Source: Prevotella veroralis DSM 19559 = JCM 6290
GTDB lineage: Bacteria > Bacteroidota > Bacteroidia > Bacteroidales > Bacteroidaceae
Assembly: GCF_000377625.1 (NCBI RefSeq)
Contig: NZ_KB898334.1
Span: 1-46,561 of the forward strand
DNA length: 46,561 nt
Direction of reading: 5' to 3'
Part shown: one piece after another, positions 1 to 9,325 of the stretch
How the letters are laid out: the number at the start of each line of letters is the position of its first letter
Position numbering within the stretch: position 1 is the first letter of the stretch
The notes under the pieces: model-generated
Seen by the model: only the letters and a program-made list of their open reading frames with translations
The model's database searches: none
What the model was told of the DNA's origin: nothing
Program-made: the position numbers and the translations under genes

Positions 1-214
1 AAGGAAGTATTCCTGCATTTCTGTACTCTTGGAGCGTGCGTGTGCTGAGCCGTAATTGGCTGCAAACCTCCTCGCCAGTGAGGTAAACCTCTCCGCCCAG
101 CATCGGACGGGCGGTAGCGCAATACCGCTCCAGTTTCTTCAATATTCCTTCCATCAGTTGTGAAAACAACAGCATCTGAGGGTCTTTCTGTGTAACGATT
201 TCGTTCTCTGCCAT
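1..214 (-). CDS. Helix-turn-helix domain protein (partial)
   Basis: Reading leftward from an ATG at 214, the frame stays open to the window edge (71 codons), so the C-terminus is missing. The end of the visible part, TGEEVCSQLRLSTRTLQEYR, is the start of an excisionase-like (HTH_17/MerR-type) DNA-binding helix-turn-helix. It aligns with the same segment of the upstream gene (NEAVCRRLGISKRTLQSYR), so the two are paralogues. Only 3 bases separate them and they are surely co-transcribed. Such tandem HTH pairs are common beside integrases in Bacteroidetes mobile elements, where they act as excision or regulatory factors; that role here is inference. Confidence 0.75.
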   Translation of the reverse strand, partial: MAENEIVTQKDPQMLLFSQLMEGILKKLERYCATARPMLGGEVYLTGEEVCSQLRLSTRTLQEYRNAGILP

Positions 215-217
215 AGT

Positions 218-487
218 TCATTCAGTTTTTGCGTTCAGTAAATCTGTGATGTCGCTCTCCTTGTAATAACACTTATGTCCAATCATTGAATAAGGAATTT
301 TACCCGTATCTCTGTATGATTGCAGGGTACGTTTGCTGATACCGAGTCTGCGACATACAGCTTCGTTGTCGAGCCATTCGTCCTTTTCGGGCGGATTGCC
401 GATGAGTTGTTCGATACGATGAACAAAATCTGCAAAGTCGGAGCAGTGCTGCTCCCATGCCTTGCGATCGATAATAATGAGTTTCAT
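218..487 (-). CDS. Excisionase-like helix-turn-helix protein
   Basis: An 89-residue protein. The N-terminal half is helical (about residues 8-35). Residues 40-85 form an HTH_17-type domain with DNEAVCRRLGISKRTLQSYR, then a wing containing GKIPYSMIGHKCYYKESDI. This is the typical architecture of small Bacteroidetes DNA-binding proteins annotated as excisionase or MerR-like. It lies directly upstream of a second HTH gene with a 3-base gap. A seven-copy palindromic array starts about 180 bp upstream of its start codon and could be an operator, but nothing in the sequence proves binding. Confidence 0.8.
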   Translation of the reverse strand: MKLIIIDRKAWEQHCSDFADFVHRIEQLIGNPPEKDEWLDNEAVCRRLGISKRTLQSYRDTGKIPYSMIGHKCYYKESDITDLLNAKTE

Positions 488-665
488 TGCATTCTTTTTG
501 TTTTGATTACATTATTGTTACACGGCAAACAAACTCATATACAGTCTGTTGCCACTATTGTCGTACGCAAAGGTAAGCGTAGAACTACATTGAACAAAGC
601 AACGCAGAAAAGCAAGGATATAGAAGGAAGAGAAGAGAAATTAGTTTGTCAGTCTGAAAAGCTCC

Positions 666-805
666 TAAGCTTTCACCAAAAAGCTCTTAAGCTTTTGGCA
701 AAAAGCTTATAAGCTTTTGTCAGATTACTTATAAGCTTTTCATAGATTGCTTATAAGCTTTTCATAGATTGCTTATAAGCTTTTCATAGAAAGCTCATAA
801 GCTTT
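666..805. repeat. 22-bp-phased palindromic array, 7 copies
   Basis: The motif TAAGCTTT occurs at 666, 688, 710, 732, 754, 776 and 798, exactly 22 bp apart. The centre of most units is a palindrome (AAGCTTATAAGCTT). Spacers are AT-rich and partly conserved (TTCATAGATTGC in the later units). The 22-bp phase equals two helical turns, so all sites face one side of the DNA. There is no coding sequence in 488-950. This resembles an iteron or multi-site operator; the binding protein is unknown. Confidence 0.9.
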
Positions 806-950
806 AAGCGCAAAGGCTGGTAGTTTTCTCTATCAGATTTGGAGTCGCCGCTGAAAAACTCTTATGTTCTGTATAAGAATGGTATGATTGCGGTAATGAG
901 AAGAGGTGCCGGTTCGTTTCATATCAACGAAAATGAAAGTAGGTAACTCT

Positions 951-998
951 CGAGAGTTCGACAATTCGACATATCGATAGTCCGATAGTTCGATAAAT
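951..998. repeat. 8-bp tandem repeat abutting the IS left end
   Basis: CGA recurs at 951, 959, 967, 975, 983 and 991, giving six units of a degenerate 8-mer close to TCGAYAGT. The block ends exactly where the IS982-family terminal inverted repeat starts (999). It may be target DNA preferred by the element, or accumulated terminal debris. Confidence 0.6.
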
Positions 999-2026
999 AA
1001 CGTGAGTTCGACGAATTATAAGTGTCTATAAATTTGGTGATTAGCGAAATTTGTTGTAACTTTAAAGAACTAATATACAAACAGTTACAAACAAAAACCG
1101 CTATGATTACCGAGGACAAAGTTACTGAAATATTTTGTATGACAGATGACTTCTGCAAGTTTTCTGATGCAATGACAGCAAAATATACGCTAAAACCTAC
1201 AGGAAAAAGAAAATATCATCGAAATTCTACAATGTCAAAGGCAGAAGTTATGCTGATAATGATTCTATTCCACGATTCTGGTTATCGCTGCTTTAAACAT
1301 TTCTATCTTGAAAAAGTATGCAAGCATCTTCTCCATTTGTTTCCAAAAGTTGTTTCTTATAACCGTATAGTAGAATTGGAAAGGGATGTAGTCATACCCT
1401 TAACCTTGTTTATCAAGAAGGTTCTGTTGGGCAAATGCACGGGTATAAGCTTCGTTGATAGCACACCATTGCGTATCTGCAAAAACCAAAGAATAACATA
1501 TTCACAAAGTTTTCAAAGGCATAGCCCAAAGAGGAAAATGCTCTATGGGTTGGTTCTTCGGTTTCAAATTGCATTTGATTTGCAATGATAAAGGAGAGCT
1601 TCTCAACTTTATGATAACGCCGGGAGATGTTGATGACCGTAAGCCTTTGGAGTACAAAGCATTCATAGATTTTATATATGGTAAGCTATTCGGTGACAAG
1701 GGCTACATCGGCAAGAACCTATTTCAAAGGCTTTTCGTTGACGGAATACAGCTTATAACCAAATTGAAAAGTAACATGAAAGGAGCCTTAATGAGCGTTT
1801 CAGACAGACTTTTACTCAGAAAAAGAGCCATTATAGAAACGGTGAATGATGAACTTAAGAACATTGCGCAGGTGGAACACTCCATACATAGATACTTTGA
1901 CCGCTTCATCATCAACTTATTATAGGCAATTACCACCTATTTCCTGTTTCCAAAGAAGCCGTCCATCAATGCACAAAGATCATTTACACTCCCCTTACAT
2001 CGTTCTGAATCCGTCGAACTCACGTT
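999..2026 (+). mobile_element. IS982-family insertion sequence (near full length)
   Basis: Terminal inverted repeats are visible: AACGTGAGTTCGACGAATT at 999 and its inverse at the right end (position 2026), with one mismatch over 19 bases. The body holds one transposase frame. The flanking bases (AAAT on the left, ATTT on the right) are not a direct target duplication. The right end touches the last codon of the neighbouring AraC gene. Because the transposase is frameshifted, this copy is probably not autonomous. Confidence 0.85.
1103..1925 (+). pseudogene. IS982-family transposase, frameshifted
   Basis: Translation from the ATG at 1103 gives an IS982-type DDE transposase. The N-terminal half includes TGISFVDSTPLRICKNQRI. 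The second half, in another frame, includes GWFFGFKLHLICNDKGELL and GDKGYIGKNLFQRL, with the C-terminal acidic segment RKRAIIETVNDELKN. The frames join cleanly if one A is removed near 1495, so a single-base insertion disrupts the gene. After the TAG at 1923-1925 the same frame continues with AITTYFLFPKKPSIN, which looks like the usual family C-terminus, so that TAG may be a nonsense mutation. The same TAG is present in the deleted copy at 5.1-5.6 kb. Confidence 0.85.
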
Positions 2027-2960
2027 ATTTACTATGTGTTGAGTCTTGCGGCGAACCAATTGTTATATTCATATGGTTGCTGATTTTCTCAGCGTTAATG
2101 TGTTGTCTGTATTCATTTGGGGTTAGATGTATCTCTCTTAAGAATTGTTCGTAAAACAGTGTTGGTGTATTGTATCCCGAGTTAAAAGCCACTTCATTGA
2201 CCGTAAGGTTCGAATGAGTTAGTAATTTACAAGCATATTTAATGCGTATGTTGGCAAGTACTTGGAATATACTCTTGTTGGTACATTTCTTAAAATATCG
2301 GCAAAGTGACGTCGGATTCTGACTAACAAAGTCAGCAAGTTCCGTGAGAACAATCTTCTTCTGGAAGTTATTATATAAATAGGTGAATACCTTGTCAATG
2401 GCAGTATCGGTATTAGGAGCTTTGTAATGGCTGAATGCTATTGGTGATAATAGCTTTGTTTGTGAACAGTTATATAATCTTTCGAGAATCTCATACAAAG
2501 CAATCAGACGCCTTGTATAGGACTGTGAATCGAACAAAGATAACCTTGAGAGGAGGTCCTCATATAATCCTTCATCATAGAAACGTATGCCATACTGGCT
2601 TTTCGATAGCAAATCAGCAATATGTTCATAGTCTGGTAGGTTAAGAATATCGGGTGGAAACATGTCTGGACTGAACTGTATTGTTTCACTTGTACTATGT
2701 TCCATAGCTTCTGTTTCTTGGCTATTTCCCATTCTACTTTTGCATAAATGCAGATGGGGAATATTACTTCCGATAAGTGCAACGTCGCCCTTTTTGTAGT
2801 CAGCAACCCCCTCTCCAACAAATTCTGTCCCACTTCCGCTGGTAAACAGGATGAGTTCATATTCGGAATGTCTATGAAATGGTAGATTAAACTCAGTGTA
2901 TGTAATGTGACTGCACATGGTTTGCACATTATGTACTATCTTTCTATCAAGTATTACCAT
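2025..2960 (-). CDS. AraC-family transcriptional regulator
   Basis: A 311-residue regulator. The N-terminal part has a cupin-like sensing domain (FHRHSEYELILFTSGSG, then KGDVALIGSNIPHLHLC). The last 100 residues form the double helix-turn-helix of the AraC family (FVSQNPTSLCRYFKKCTNKS, then FNSGYNTPTLFYEQFLREIH and TPNEYRQH). I chose the ATG at 2960 because the longer frame needs a TTG at 2999, and that TTG lies inside a TATCTTTG promoter box. The gene is divergent from the sugar transporter at 3119 and is its likely regulator. The TAA stop is built from the outermost IS bases (2025-2026), so the original C-terminus may have been trimmed by the insertion. Confidence 0.88.
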   Translation of the reverse strand: MVILDRKIVHNVQTMCSHITYTEFNLPFHRHSEYELILFTSGSGTEFVGEGVADYKKGDVALIGSNIPHLHLCKSRMGNSQETEAMEHSTSETIQFSPDMFPPDILNLPDYEHIADLLSKSQYGIRFYDEGLYEDLLSRLSLFDSQSYTRRLIALYEILERLYNCSQTKLLSPIAFSHYKAPNTDTAIDKVFTYLYNNFQKKIVLTELADFVSQNPTSLCRYFKKCTNKSIFQVLANIRIKYACKLLTHSNLTVNEVAFNSGYNTPTLFYEQFLREIHLTPNEYRQHINAEKISNHMNITIGSPQDSTHSK

Positions 2961-2996
2961 CTTTTTCTGCAAATGTAAATATACTCTATAACAACG

Positions 2997-3004
2997 CAAA
3001 GATA
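2997..3004 (-). promoter_or_regulatory. Bacteroidetes -7 box for the araC gene
   Basis: On the minus strand these bases read TATCTTTG, a perfect TAnnTTTG (-7) element of the Bacteroidetes primary sigma factor. It is about 37 bases upstream of the ATG at 2960. It supports that start and excludes the longer TTG frame. Confidence 0.6.
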
Positions 3005-3118
3005 GTGTATGTTATTATTAAAAACAAGTAGTAACTTTACATTTTAAAGATAACTATAGTCAAAAAAAGCGGATTTTTAAAACATAACAATTAATTTTTA
3101 ATTCAAAAAAGATTCTCT

Positions 3119-4318
3119 ATGAAAGAAAAAAACAACTTCATTATACCAATGCTTTTCCTTGCTTTCATGTTCTTTACTTGTGGCTTTGCATTGGGAATCA
3201 ATTCCTTATTAGTACCAGTATTGAAGGTTTCGCTAAGCGTTTCGTCCACAGAAGCATATATGCTTATAGGTGCTACGTTCTTACCATTCCTTATCTTTGG
3301 TTATCCAGCAGGCTTATTGATAAGTAAAATTGGATATAAGCGTACGATGGCTGCAGCTTTTGCCATGTTTGCTATAGCCTTCGGAGTGTTTATTCTCTCT
3401 GCAGCTGAAAGGAGTTTCATTATCTTTTTATTGGCATCTTTCCTTTGTGGAACAGCTAATACGTTCCTACAATCTGCTATAAATCCTTATGTAACAATCC
3501 TTGGACCAACGGAGAGTGCAGCAAAAAGAATCTCTATTATGGGCATGATAAACAAGTTAGCATGGCCTGTATCACCTTTGTTTATTGCTCTTTTTGCAAG
3601 TAATAGTGGAGGTGTTGGCTTGGAAGATCTTGACAAACCGTTCTTGGTTATAATCTGCTTATTTGTAATCTTAGGTGTCGTAGCACTTATATCACCATTG
3701 CCAGAGGTGAAAGCTGCTGGAGAAAATGACGCTGATGCAGATTCAGCAGTATCCGACTACGCAAACAGTAAGCATTCTGTCTTCCAGTTCCCACATCTTG
3801 TTCTTGGAGCAATTGCCATATTCTTTTATGTTGGTTCAGAGACCATCGTCTTGGGTACACTTATAGATTATGCAAGTGAATTAGGTCTTCCTCATCCTCA
3901 TACGTACTCATGGATTACCCCAATCAGCATCAGTATAGGATATATCGCAGGTATTATTCTTATTCCTAAGTATCTTTCACAGACGAAAGCCTTACAGATC
4001 TGTTCCTTCGTTGCACTGTTTGGAACGCTACTTGTATTGTTACTCCCGGGTGTTTATAGTATTTATGCTGTAGGTATCATGGCATTAGGCTGCTCATTGA
4101 TGTGGCCAGCATTCTGGCCTTTGGCTCTTATGGACTTGGGTAAATATACCAAGGAAGGCTCATCACTAATGACAATGGGACTTATCGGTGGTGCTGTTAT
4201 CACTGTGTTGTTCGGACTTATTAAGGATGTTAGCAACATTCAATATGCGTATGGGATCTGTTTTGTCAGCTTTTCTTATATCCTTTTCTATGCATTCAAG
4301 GGCTATAAGTTGAGATAA
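3119..4318 (+). CDS. FHS/FucP-family MFS sugar transporter
   Basis: A 399-residue inner-membrane protein with about 12 hydrophobic segments. The start MFFTCGFALGINSLLVPVLK and LQSAINPYVTILGP belong to the fucose/glucose-galactose:H+ symporter group (FHS family of the major facilitator superfamily). The loop between the two six-helix halves is acidic (ENDADADSAVSD). The likely substrate is a hexose such as glucose, galactose or mannose; the sequence alone does not settle which. The upstream AT-rich region (3031-3040, GTAACTTTAC) holds a weak -7-like box. The gene is divergent from an AraC regulator, and the pair lies between two IS982-family copies. Confidence 0.87.
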   Translation: MKEKNNFIIPMLFLAFMFFTCGFALGINSLLVPVLKVSLSVSSTEAYMLIGATFLPFLIFGYPAGLLISKIGYKRTMAAAFAMFAIAFGVFILSAAERSFIIFLLASFLCGTANTFLQSAINPYVTILGPTESAAKRISIMGMINKLAWPVSPLFIALFASNSGGVGLEDLDKPFLVIICLFVILGVVALISPLPEVKAAGENDADADSAVSDYANSKHSVFQFPHLVLGAIAIFFYVGSETIVLGTLIDYASELGLPHPHTYSWITPISISIGYIAGIILIPKYLSQTKALQICSFVALFGTLLVLLLPGVYSIYAVGIMALGCSLMWPAFWPLALMDLGKYTKEGSSLMTMGLIGGAVITVLFGLIKDVSNIQYAYGICFVSFSYILFYAFKGYKLR

Positions 4319-5115
4319 AAACTTCTTCTTCTATAGCATAAGGATATCGGTAATCTATTTGAGAAGTGATATAAGTTGAATTGAAAACTTCTCCTTCTAC
4401 AGCTCGTGAAGCTCTTTGTCCTTTTTAAAGGAGGACATAGAGCGTGCGAGCTGAATCTATTAAGTAGTCTCTCAGCTTACAGTATATCCATAATGGTCCA
4501 TATTATTGGTCATGGTTCTGTCGCTGAAACACAATTAATTCTTTGTAAACTGTCGTTGGAACGTTAAAAAATCACCGACTGAAAGGCACATTTTTTATTG
4601 CCAATCCCGCCGTTTCTTTCGTCTTCTTCACGTCCGTTTCTCAGTCTGTTCACCCACCTTTTGAATCGGTAAAGCCGCTACCCTGATGACAAAGCACACT
4701 GAGCTTACTTTGAAAAACACAACGGAACGAACAGAAACAAAAATCCTTACACTTCTCACTTCGCTATCTTTCACTTTCCCTACCATATCCCTTCTTTATC
4801 TCCTTTGTAACCTTCAAGATATCAATAGGTTACAAACGGGCTTGTAAAAGGTGCCCTTTTTACATTGCAAAACATGCCCTTTTACACATCAAAAGATCGT
4901 AGATTAAAAAGCAGATGGGAATAATCTTTACATCTGAACAGTTCTTCCCTCCCTCCGTTCTGCTCTAATGCGAGGAGAGAAAGCGCAGAGATTCCCTAAA
5001 AAACAGCTGTTATGAGCGTGTAAATCTTTATATTAAGATTAATGTTCTCACTACTGATGGTATCCGCGTAAAGCCTCTTATAGATCGCAGTCTTTCTTGT
5101 TTTTGCTTTTATGTT
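4319..5115. other. Non-coding interval with a long imperfect hairpin at 4401-4452
   Basis: No convincing gene lies here. Positions 4401-4452 form a 52-base imperfect hairpin. AGCTCG and CGAGCT close the base, GCTCT/AGAGC sit inside, and GTCCT/AGGAC lie near the tip. It is 80 bases after the transporter stop and could end its transcript, although there is no T-run. The rest is low-complexity DNA without motifs I can name. Confidence 0.5.
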
Positions 5116-5606
5116 ACCGTGATCTCGACGAATTATAAGTGTCTATGGATTTGGTAATTAGTGAAAATCGTTGTAGCATTAAGGAGCTAATATACAAATA
5201 GTTATAAATAAAAACCGTAATAATCACCTATGGAGGAGTTACTGAAATATTTTGTATGGTAGTCGATTCCTGCAAGTTTTTTGATGTAATGACGGCAAAA
5301 TATACGCTAAAACCTACCGGAAAACGAAAGCATCGTCGTGATTCTATGATGTCAAAGACAGAAGTTATGCTGGTAATGATTCCTTTCCACGGTTCTGGTT
5401 ATCGCTGCTTTATTGAAACGGTGAATGATGAACTTAAGAACATTTCGCAGGTAGAACACTCCATACATAGATACTTTGACCGCTTCATCATCAACTTATT
5501 ATAGGCAATTACCACCTATTTCCTGTTTCCAAAGAAGCCGTCCATCAATGCACAAAGCATCATTTACACTCCCCTTACATCGTTCTGAATCCGTCGAACT
5601 CACGTT
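5116..5606 (+). mobile_element. Internally deleted IS982-family copy (MITE-like)
   Basis: Both ends of the element at 999-2026 recur here: the left end in degraded form (ACCGTGATCTCGACGAATT) and the right end intact to 5606. The interior joins GGTTATCGCTGCTTTA directly to GAAACGGTGAATGATG, removing about 540 bp of transposase. The remaining reading frame (5256-5504) fuses the N- and C-terminal ends of the transposase and cannot be active. It has the same orientation as the larger copy. Confidence 0.85.
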
Positions 5607-6008
5607 AAATAGATAGTTCGAACGATAGACCGTTTGGACGAACGTAAGAATTATCTATCTCTCTGTGGTTAGATAGATAAATCGTCCGTACGATTAACAG
5701 GTAGAATGCTTATTTTATCGCTTGCGTCCAAAGAGCCTGAGTATGCCGTATTCGTTCGGGCATTTCTCTTTGGCGGTCAGCCTACTTTCGCAAGGTTGGA
5801 GCGAAAAATACAACCGTACAATAAATTGGACTTGAATGAAAACCGTTCTCGGCAGACAGAAGAGAAAAGCCCTGCGGTGGAGATTTTTCGCTCCATCAGC
5901 AGGACTTGACCTTGCAAGAAAGTAAAGGCAACCGCCATATCTTTGCCCGACCGATTACGGTTTCAGGGAACTTTGCGTAAGGCTGTTTATAAAGCGTAAA
6001 CAAACGTT
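5607..6008. other. Non-coding mobile-element debris
   Basis: Positions 5607-5700 contain repeated GATAGTTCGA / GATAGATA motifs next to the IS end. From 5706 the GC content rises and the DNA resembles conjugative-element sequence downstream of DUF1896 genes. The open frame at 5706-5909 on the plus strand has no recognisable product and I do not call it a gene. Confidence 0.4.
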
Positions 6009-6476
6009 TTATCTGTCCGCCTGACCTACTGTCGGCAGATTATTGCTCTCGATGAGCAGCACTATCGTGCCAGTGAGTTCGGTGTAAAGACGGTCGTATT
6101 GTCCGCTTGCGGAAAATGTGTCCGTCAAACCGAACTTGTCGAATGTGGCTTGAACAGCCTTGTTCGACAACAATATGGGTGCAAGCTTATCGGGGAGCGG
6201 AGCAGGCAGTTCCCTCTCAAACTCGTTCTCCAAGACAGAAACAAGCGTGTCGTACTTGGAAAAGTGCAAACCTTGATACAATACCTCACTTGCTATGTTC
6301 TCTGCTTCGAGGTGCGAAAAACCTTATGCCACTGCATCGCAGTAAGCAGTGAGAGCCATGTCTGCCCATGCAGTGATAAACTCCGTATCTTGCAATCTCT
6401 CGGGATGATGCTCACTCATATAACTTCTTAACTTCAAACGAAAATAGGAAAGTTCCTGTTTGTTGTTCTCTTTCAT
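6009..6476 (-). pseudogene. DUF1896-family protein with a nonsense codon
   Basis: From the ATG at 6476 the frame reads MKENNKQELSYFRLKLRSYM and continues through FITAWADMALTAYCDAVA, then hits a TAA at 6324-6326. The same frame continues with GFSHLEAENIASEVLYQGLH to a stop at 6009. The full 155-residue product matches the DUF1896 family found in Bacteroidetes conjugative elements; its function is unknown. The TAA most simply derives from CAA (Gln). The helicase/methylase genes that usually follow are absent, so a larger element has been deleted here. Confidence 0.8.
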
Positions 6477-6528
6477 AATCGTTTAGTTTTCAATCGTGAA
6501 TAATAAATGTTTGGTAATTACTTCCTTT

Positions 6529-7785
6529 TTATGCTTGTTGCAATGGAACGTTCTGCCGTGCTATCGACTCACAATAACCCTCAAATACAGTATGCTCCCT
6601 GTCTGTGAGTGCAGTCATATCCTCCTGTATCTTGTGGTCGGTTATCTTTCCGTAGATTTGTGTCGTACCGATATTACTGTGTCCGAGCATCTTGCTGAGT
6701 GTTTCCATTGAAATGCCGTTGGATAGGCAAATTGTGGTCGAAAAGGTATGGCGAGCCATGTGGAAGGTCAAACCTTTCTCTATTCGGCATATCTGCCCGA
6801 TGTTCACACAGGCAAAGGAAGCTTTGCGTATGGTCAGGTTGGGGAATATCAACTCGTCCGCTTTCTTGTCCTTGATATAAAGCGAAAGGATTTGCCCCGC
6901 AATAGGCAGGAGTGGGATGATGGCTTCCACGTCGGTCTTCTGTCGCTTGATGCGGATTTCCTCAGTACCATCCGCATTACGGATGATATGCTTCGGTTTG
7001 AGCCGTTGCATATCCACACGAGCCAGCCCCGTAAAGGCACAGAATAGGAAGAGTTGCCTTGCACGTTCAAACTGCTTGTCAATGATTGGGGTTTGTAATA
7101 CTCGTTGCAACTCCTCCGTGGTGAGATAACGCCTTATACGGTGTGGCAGTTCTGCCTTGTAATCCACAAAGGGGTCGATGCGGATGTATTTCTTCAGCTG
7201 CCCGATGCTGATGAGTTTCCGCAGGAAAACGACGACAATCTGAATGGTGGCAAGGGAGAGATTGCGCTCTGATTTGAGGTAGAAGTCCAGCCCTTCGATA
7301 AAGCCATAATCCAACTGTGAGTATCGAATATCTTCCTGGCCTAAGCATTCACGCAGATAGGACTCAATGAGCTGCGCTGCATAGATGTAGTTGGCAAAGG
7401 TTGGCTTGGCAACTGAAATTCCCACACAGGGACGCTTATCCTCGATGAAGAGATGTACTTCCTCCAAAAGCTTGTCCTCTTCCAAAAGTTCACGCTTCAG
7501 CAGTTCGGCTGTGATATAGCCACGTTGCCATACCAACTCTTGATATTTTGCGTTGGCTTGTCCATCTTTGGCTTGCAGATAGCGATTGATTTCCTTCACC
7601 TCTTCACCTGTGCCCTTGCATCGCCCTTTCCTGCTGTCCCAAAGTTCGGAAAAGGTTTCCTTTCCCGTGCTGTATTGCACCTGCTCACCGTCTATGGTGA
7701 TGCGCCCCATAATCGGGCATTTGCCGTTCTTTTTCTCTTTGGAGCGGTTGATATAAAAGAGTGTCTTGAATGTACTACGTGTCAT
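6529..7785 (-). CDS. Tyrosine-type site-specific recombinase
   Basis: A 418-residue integrase. An N-terminal arm-binding domain (residues 1-70) begins TRSTFKTLFYINRSKEKKNG, followed by a SAM-like core-binding domain (about 125-205) and a catalytic domain. Catalytic motifs are HMARH (342-346), GHS (368-370) and the tyrosine at 378 (QIYGKI). The box that normally carries the first catalytic arginine reads TGLARVD (252-258), with alanine in the arginine position, as in IntDOT-like enzymes. It lies 4 bases downstream of a second recombinase, which indicates a two-integrase operon. Confidence 0.92.
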   Translation of the reverse strand: MTRSTFKTLFYINRSKEKKNGKCPIMGRITIDGEQVQYSTGKETFSELWDSRKGRCKGTGEEVKEINRYLQAKDGQANAKYQELVWQRGYITAELLKRELLEEDKLLEEVHLFIEDKRPCVGISVAKPTFANYIYAAQLIESYLRECLGQEDIRYSQLDYGFIEGLDFYLKSERNLSLATIQIVVVFLRKLISIGQLKKYIRIDPFVDYKAELPHRIRRYLTTEELQRVLQTPIIDKQFERARQLFLFCAFTGLARVDMQRLKPKHIIRNADGTEEIRIKRQKTDVEAIIPLLPIAGQILSLYIKDKKADELIFPNLTIRKASFACVNIGQICRIEKGLTFHMARHTFSTTICLSNGISMETLSKMLGHSNIGTTQIYGKITDHKIQEDMTALTDREHTVFEGYCESIARQNVPLQQA

Positions 7786-7789
7786 AATG

Positions 7790-9011
7790 TCAAAGTTTTA
7801 AGGTGAATGTATCTTGTATGCGTTGTTGCACTTTCTGCATATCCCGATGGATTCTTTCGGAGGAAACCGCTGCATATACCTGTGTTGTTCTCAGGTTGGT
7901 GTGTCCGAGCATACGGCTCACCGTTTCGATAGGTACACCTGCCGAGAGTGTGATAAGCGAAGCAAAGGTGTGGCGAGCCATGTGGAAGGTCAGTGGGCTT
8001 TCCATGCCGATGTTTCTCTGTATGTAGTGAATGCCATTGAGAATAATGTCAGTAGTAGGGACATCAAATACAAAGCCTGCACGCTTTCCCCTGTACCGCT
8101 CTATTATCGCCCAAGCAGGAGGAAGTACTTGTACACGATACGGTGTCTTGGTTTTCATTCGCCTGCCCTTGATGCAGAGTTTGCCTTCTTCAGTGACGAT
8201 ATTCTCCTCCCGAAGATTGCGGACATCTGAGATTGCCAGACCTGTGAAGCAGGAAAAGACAAAGAGATCACGGACAATGCGGTAGTTCTCCCACTCAATC
8301 TCCAAGTCGATGATGTGTTCAAGTTCTTCCTGCGTAATGCTTCTTGGTTCGCCCTTTGGTCGCTCGTAACTGTAGCCCAAGAACGGATAGAAGTCCAGCA
8401 CGCCTTTCTTTACCGCCATGCGGACGATGGTCTGCAAGGTGGATAAGGTACTGGATATGCTGCTGCGTTTCAGTCTGCGGTCGATGGTAAGATAATACTC
8501 GAAGCCTTCAATAAAGGATTTGTCCAACTGTGAAAGAGGAATGTCGCTTACTTTGTGCTTCTTTTGTACATACTCACGGAGCAGGGAGAGCTGGTAGGTA
8601 CGGAGTTTGAATGTCTTTAATGCTCTGTCAATGCCTATACGCTCCTTTGTCTGTATGAGATACTCCCCGAAACTCTCCAAAAGCAAAGCTTGGCGGTGGA
8701 TTTGCCCCTGATAGGCATCCCTCACATCAGTGGCGGTAAAGGCTTCTTCTCTTTCACTGAGTTTGTGAAAGCGTGCGTGGATGAGTGCGGTGCCATTCAC
8801 CGAGTTTCTGATTGACAGACACCGCCATTGCACTCTTGCCGACGAGCCGTTGCTTACGGCTGTCCCAAAGAGTGAGCGGAGCCTTGCACTTGGTGGAGAA
8901 CCCTGAATGAGTTCTGCCAACTGAGATGCGCCCAATAACAGGCACAAGTCCTTTCTTGTCGGTTCGTTTCGCCTGAACGAAGAACGATACTTTCAGTTTG
9001 TTTTCCTTCAT
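7790..9011 (-). pseudogene. Tyrosine recombinase, frameshifted
   Basis: The N-terminal 70 residues (from the ATG at 9011, MKENKLKVSFFVQAKRTDKK) form the arm-binding domain. The frame is lost near 8800. Another frame then carries HARFHKLSEREEAFTATDVR and the entire core-binding and catalytic part: TGLAISDVRNL, HMARHTFASL, and GHTNLRTTQVYAAV with the nucleophile tyrosine. A shift of one base (or two the other way) restores a normal protein of about 405 residues. Unless this is a sequencing error, the enzyme is inactive. It is the first gene of the integrase pair. Confidence 0.85.
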
Positions 9012-9137
9012 TTTTCTGTCGTTTTTTCTAAATTTCCTTTGCTTGCAAAGGTACAGATGAACAAGTATTCCTGAGCGATGCAGAAAAATGAAAGATGAGG
9101 AATAAAAACCTATGAAACAGTTATTTAGCTTCAATTC

Positions 9138-9280
9138 GTAACCCCTTTTTGCTTTTCCCTTGATGGGTTACGATTTGGTAACGGAACTCCTGCCGTTTGA
9201 TGCTCGTTTTCGCTTACCCTCAAAATAGCAAGAAAATGCTAAATAGTACTATTTCAAATAGTTACATTCCTTGCGTTACC
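9138..9280. promoter_or_regulatory. Candidate integrase arm sites / attachment region (left)
   Basis: GTTAC or its inverse occurs at 9138, 9166, 9177, 9261 and 9275 in the region upstream of the recombinase pair. A similar cluster lies upstream of the right-hand pair at 25060-25116. Clusters of short sites upstream of an int gene fit arm-type binding sites of a tyrosine recombinase. The core crossover site cannot be identified by eye. Confidence 0.35.
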
Positions 9281-9325
9281 CTATATTTCCCTTAATTCTT
9301 AGCTACTGATTATGCAGATAAGAGT

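Noticed and set aside
666..805. CRISPR array
   Set aside because: Repeat plus spacer together are only 22 bp, spacers are conserved between units, and no cas gene is present. The same holds for the arrays at 12213, 29548 and 46497.
5706..5909. Plus-strand 67-codon frame
   Set aside because: No start signal, no recognisable motif, and it lies in debris of a conjugative element.
9130..9300. Precise attL/attR core shared by the two recombinase cassettes
   Set aside because: Only short GTTACC motifs are common; no longer identical core could be found by eye.
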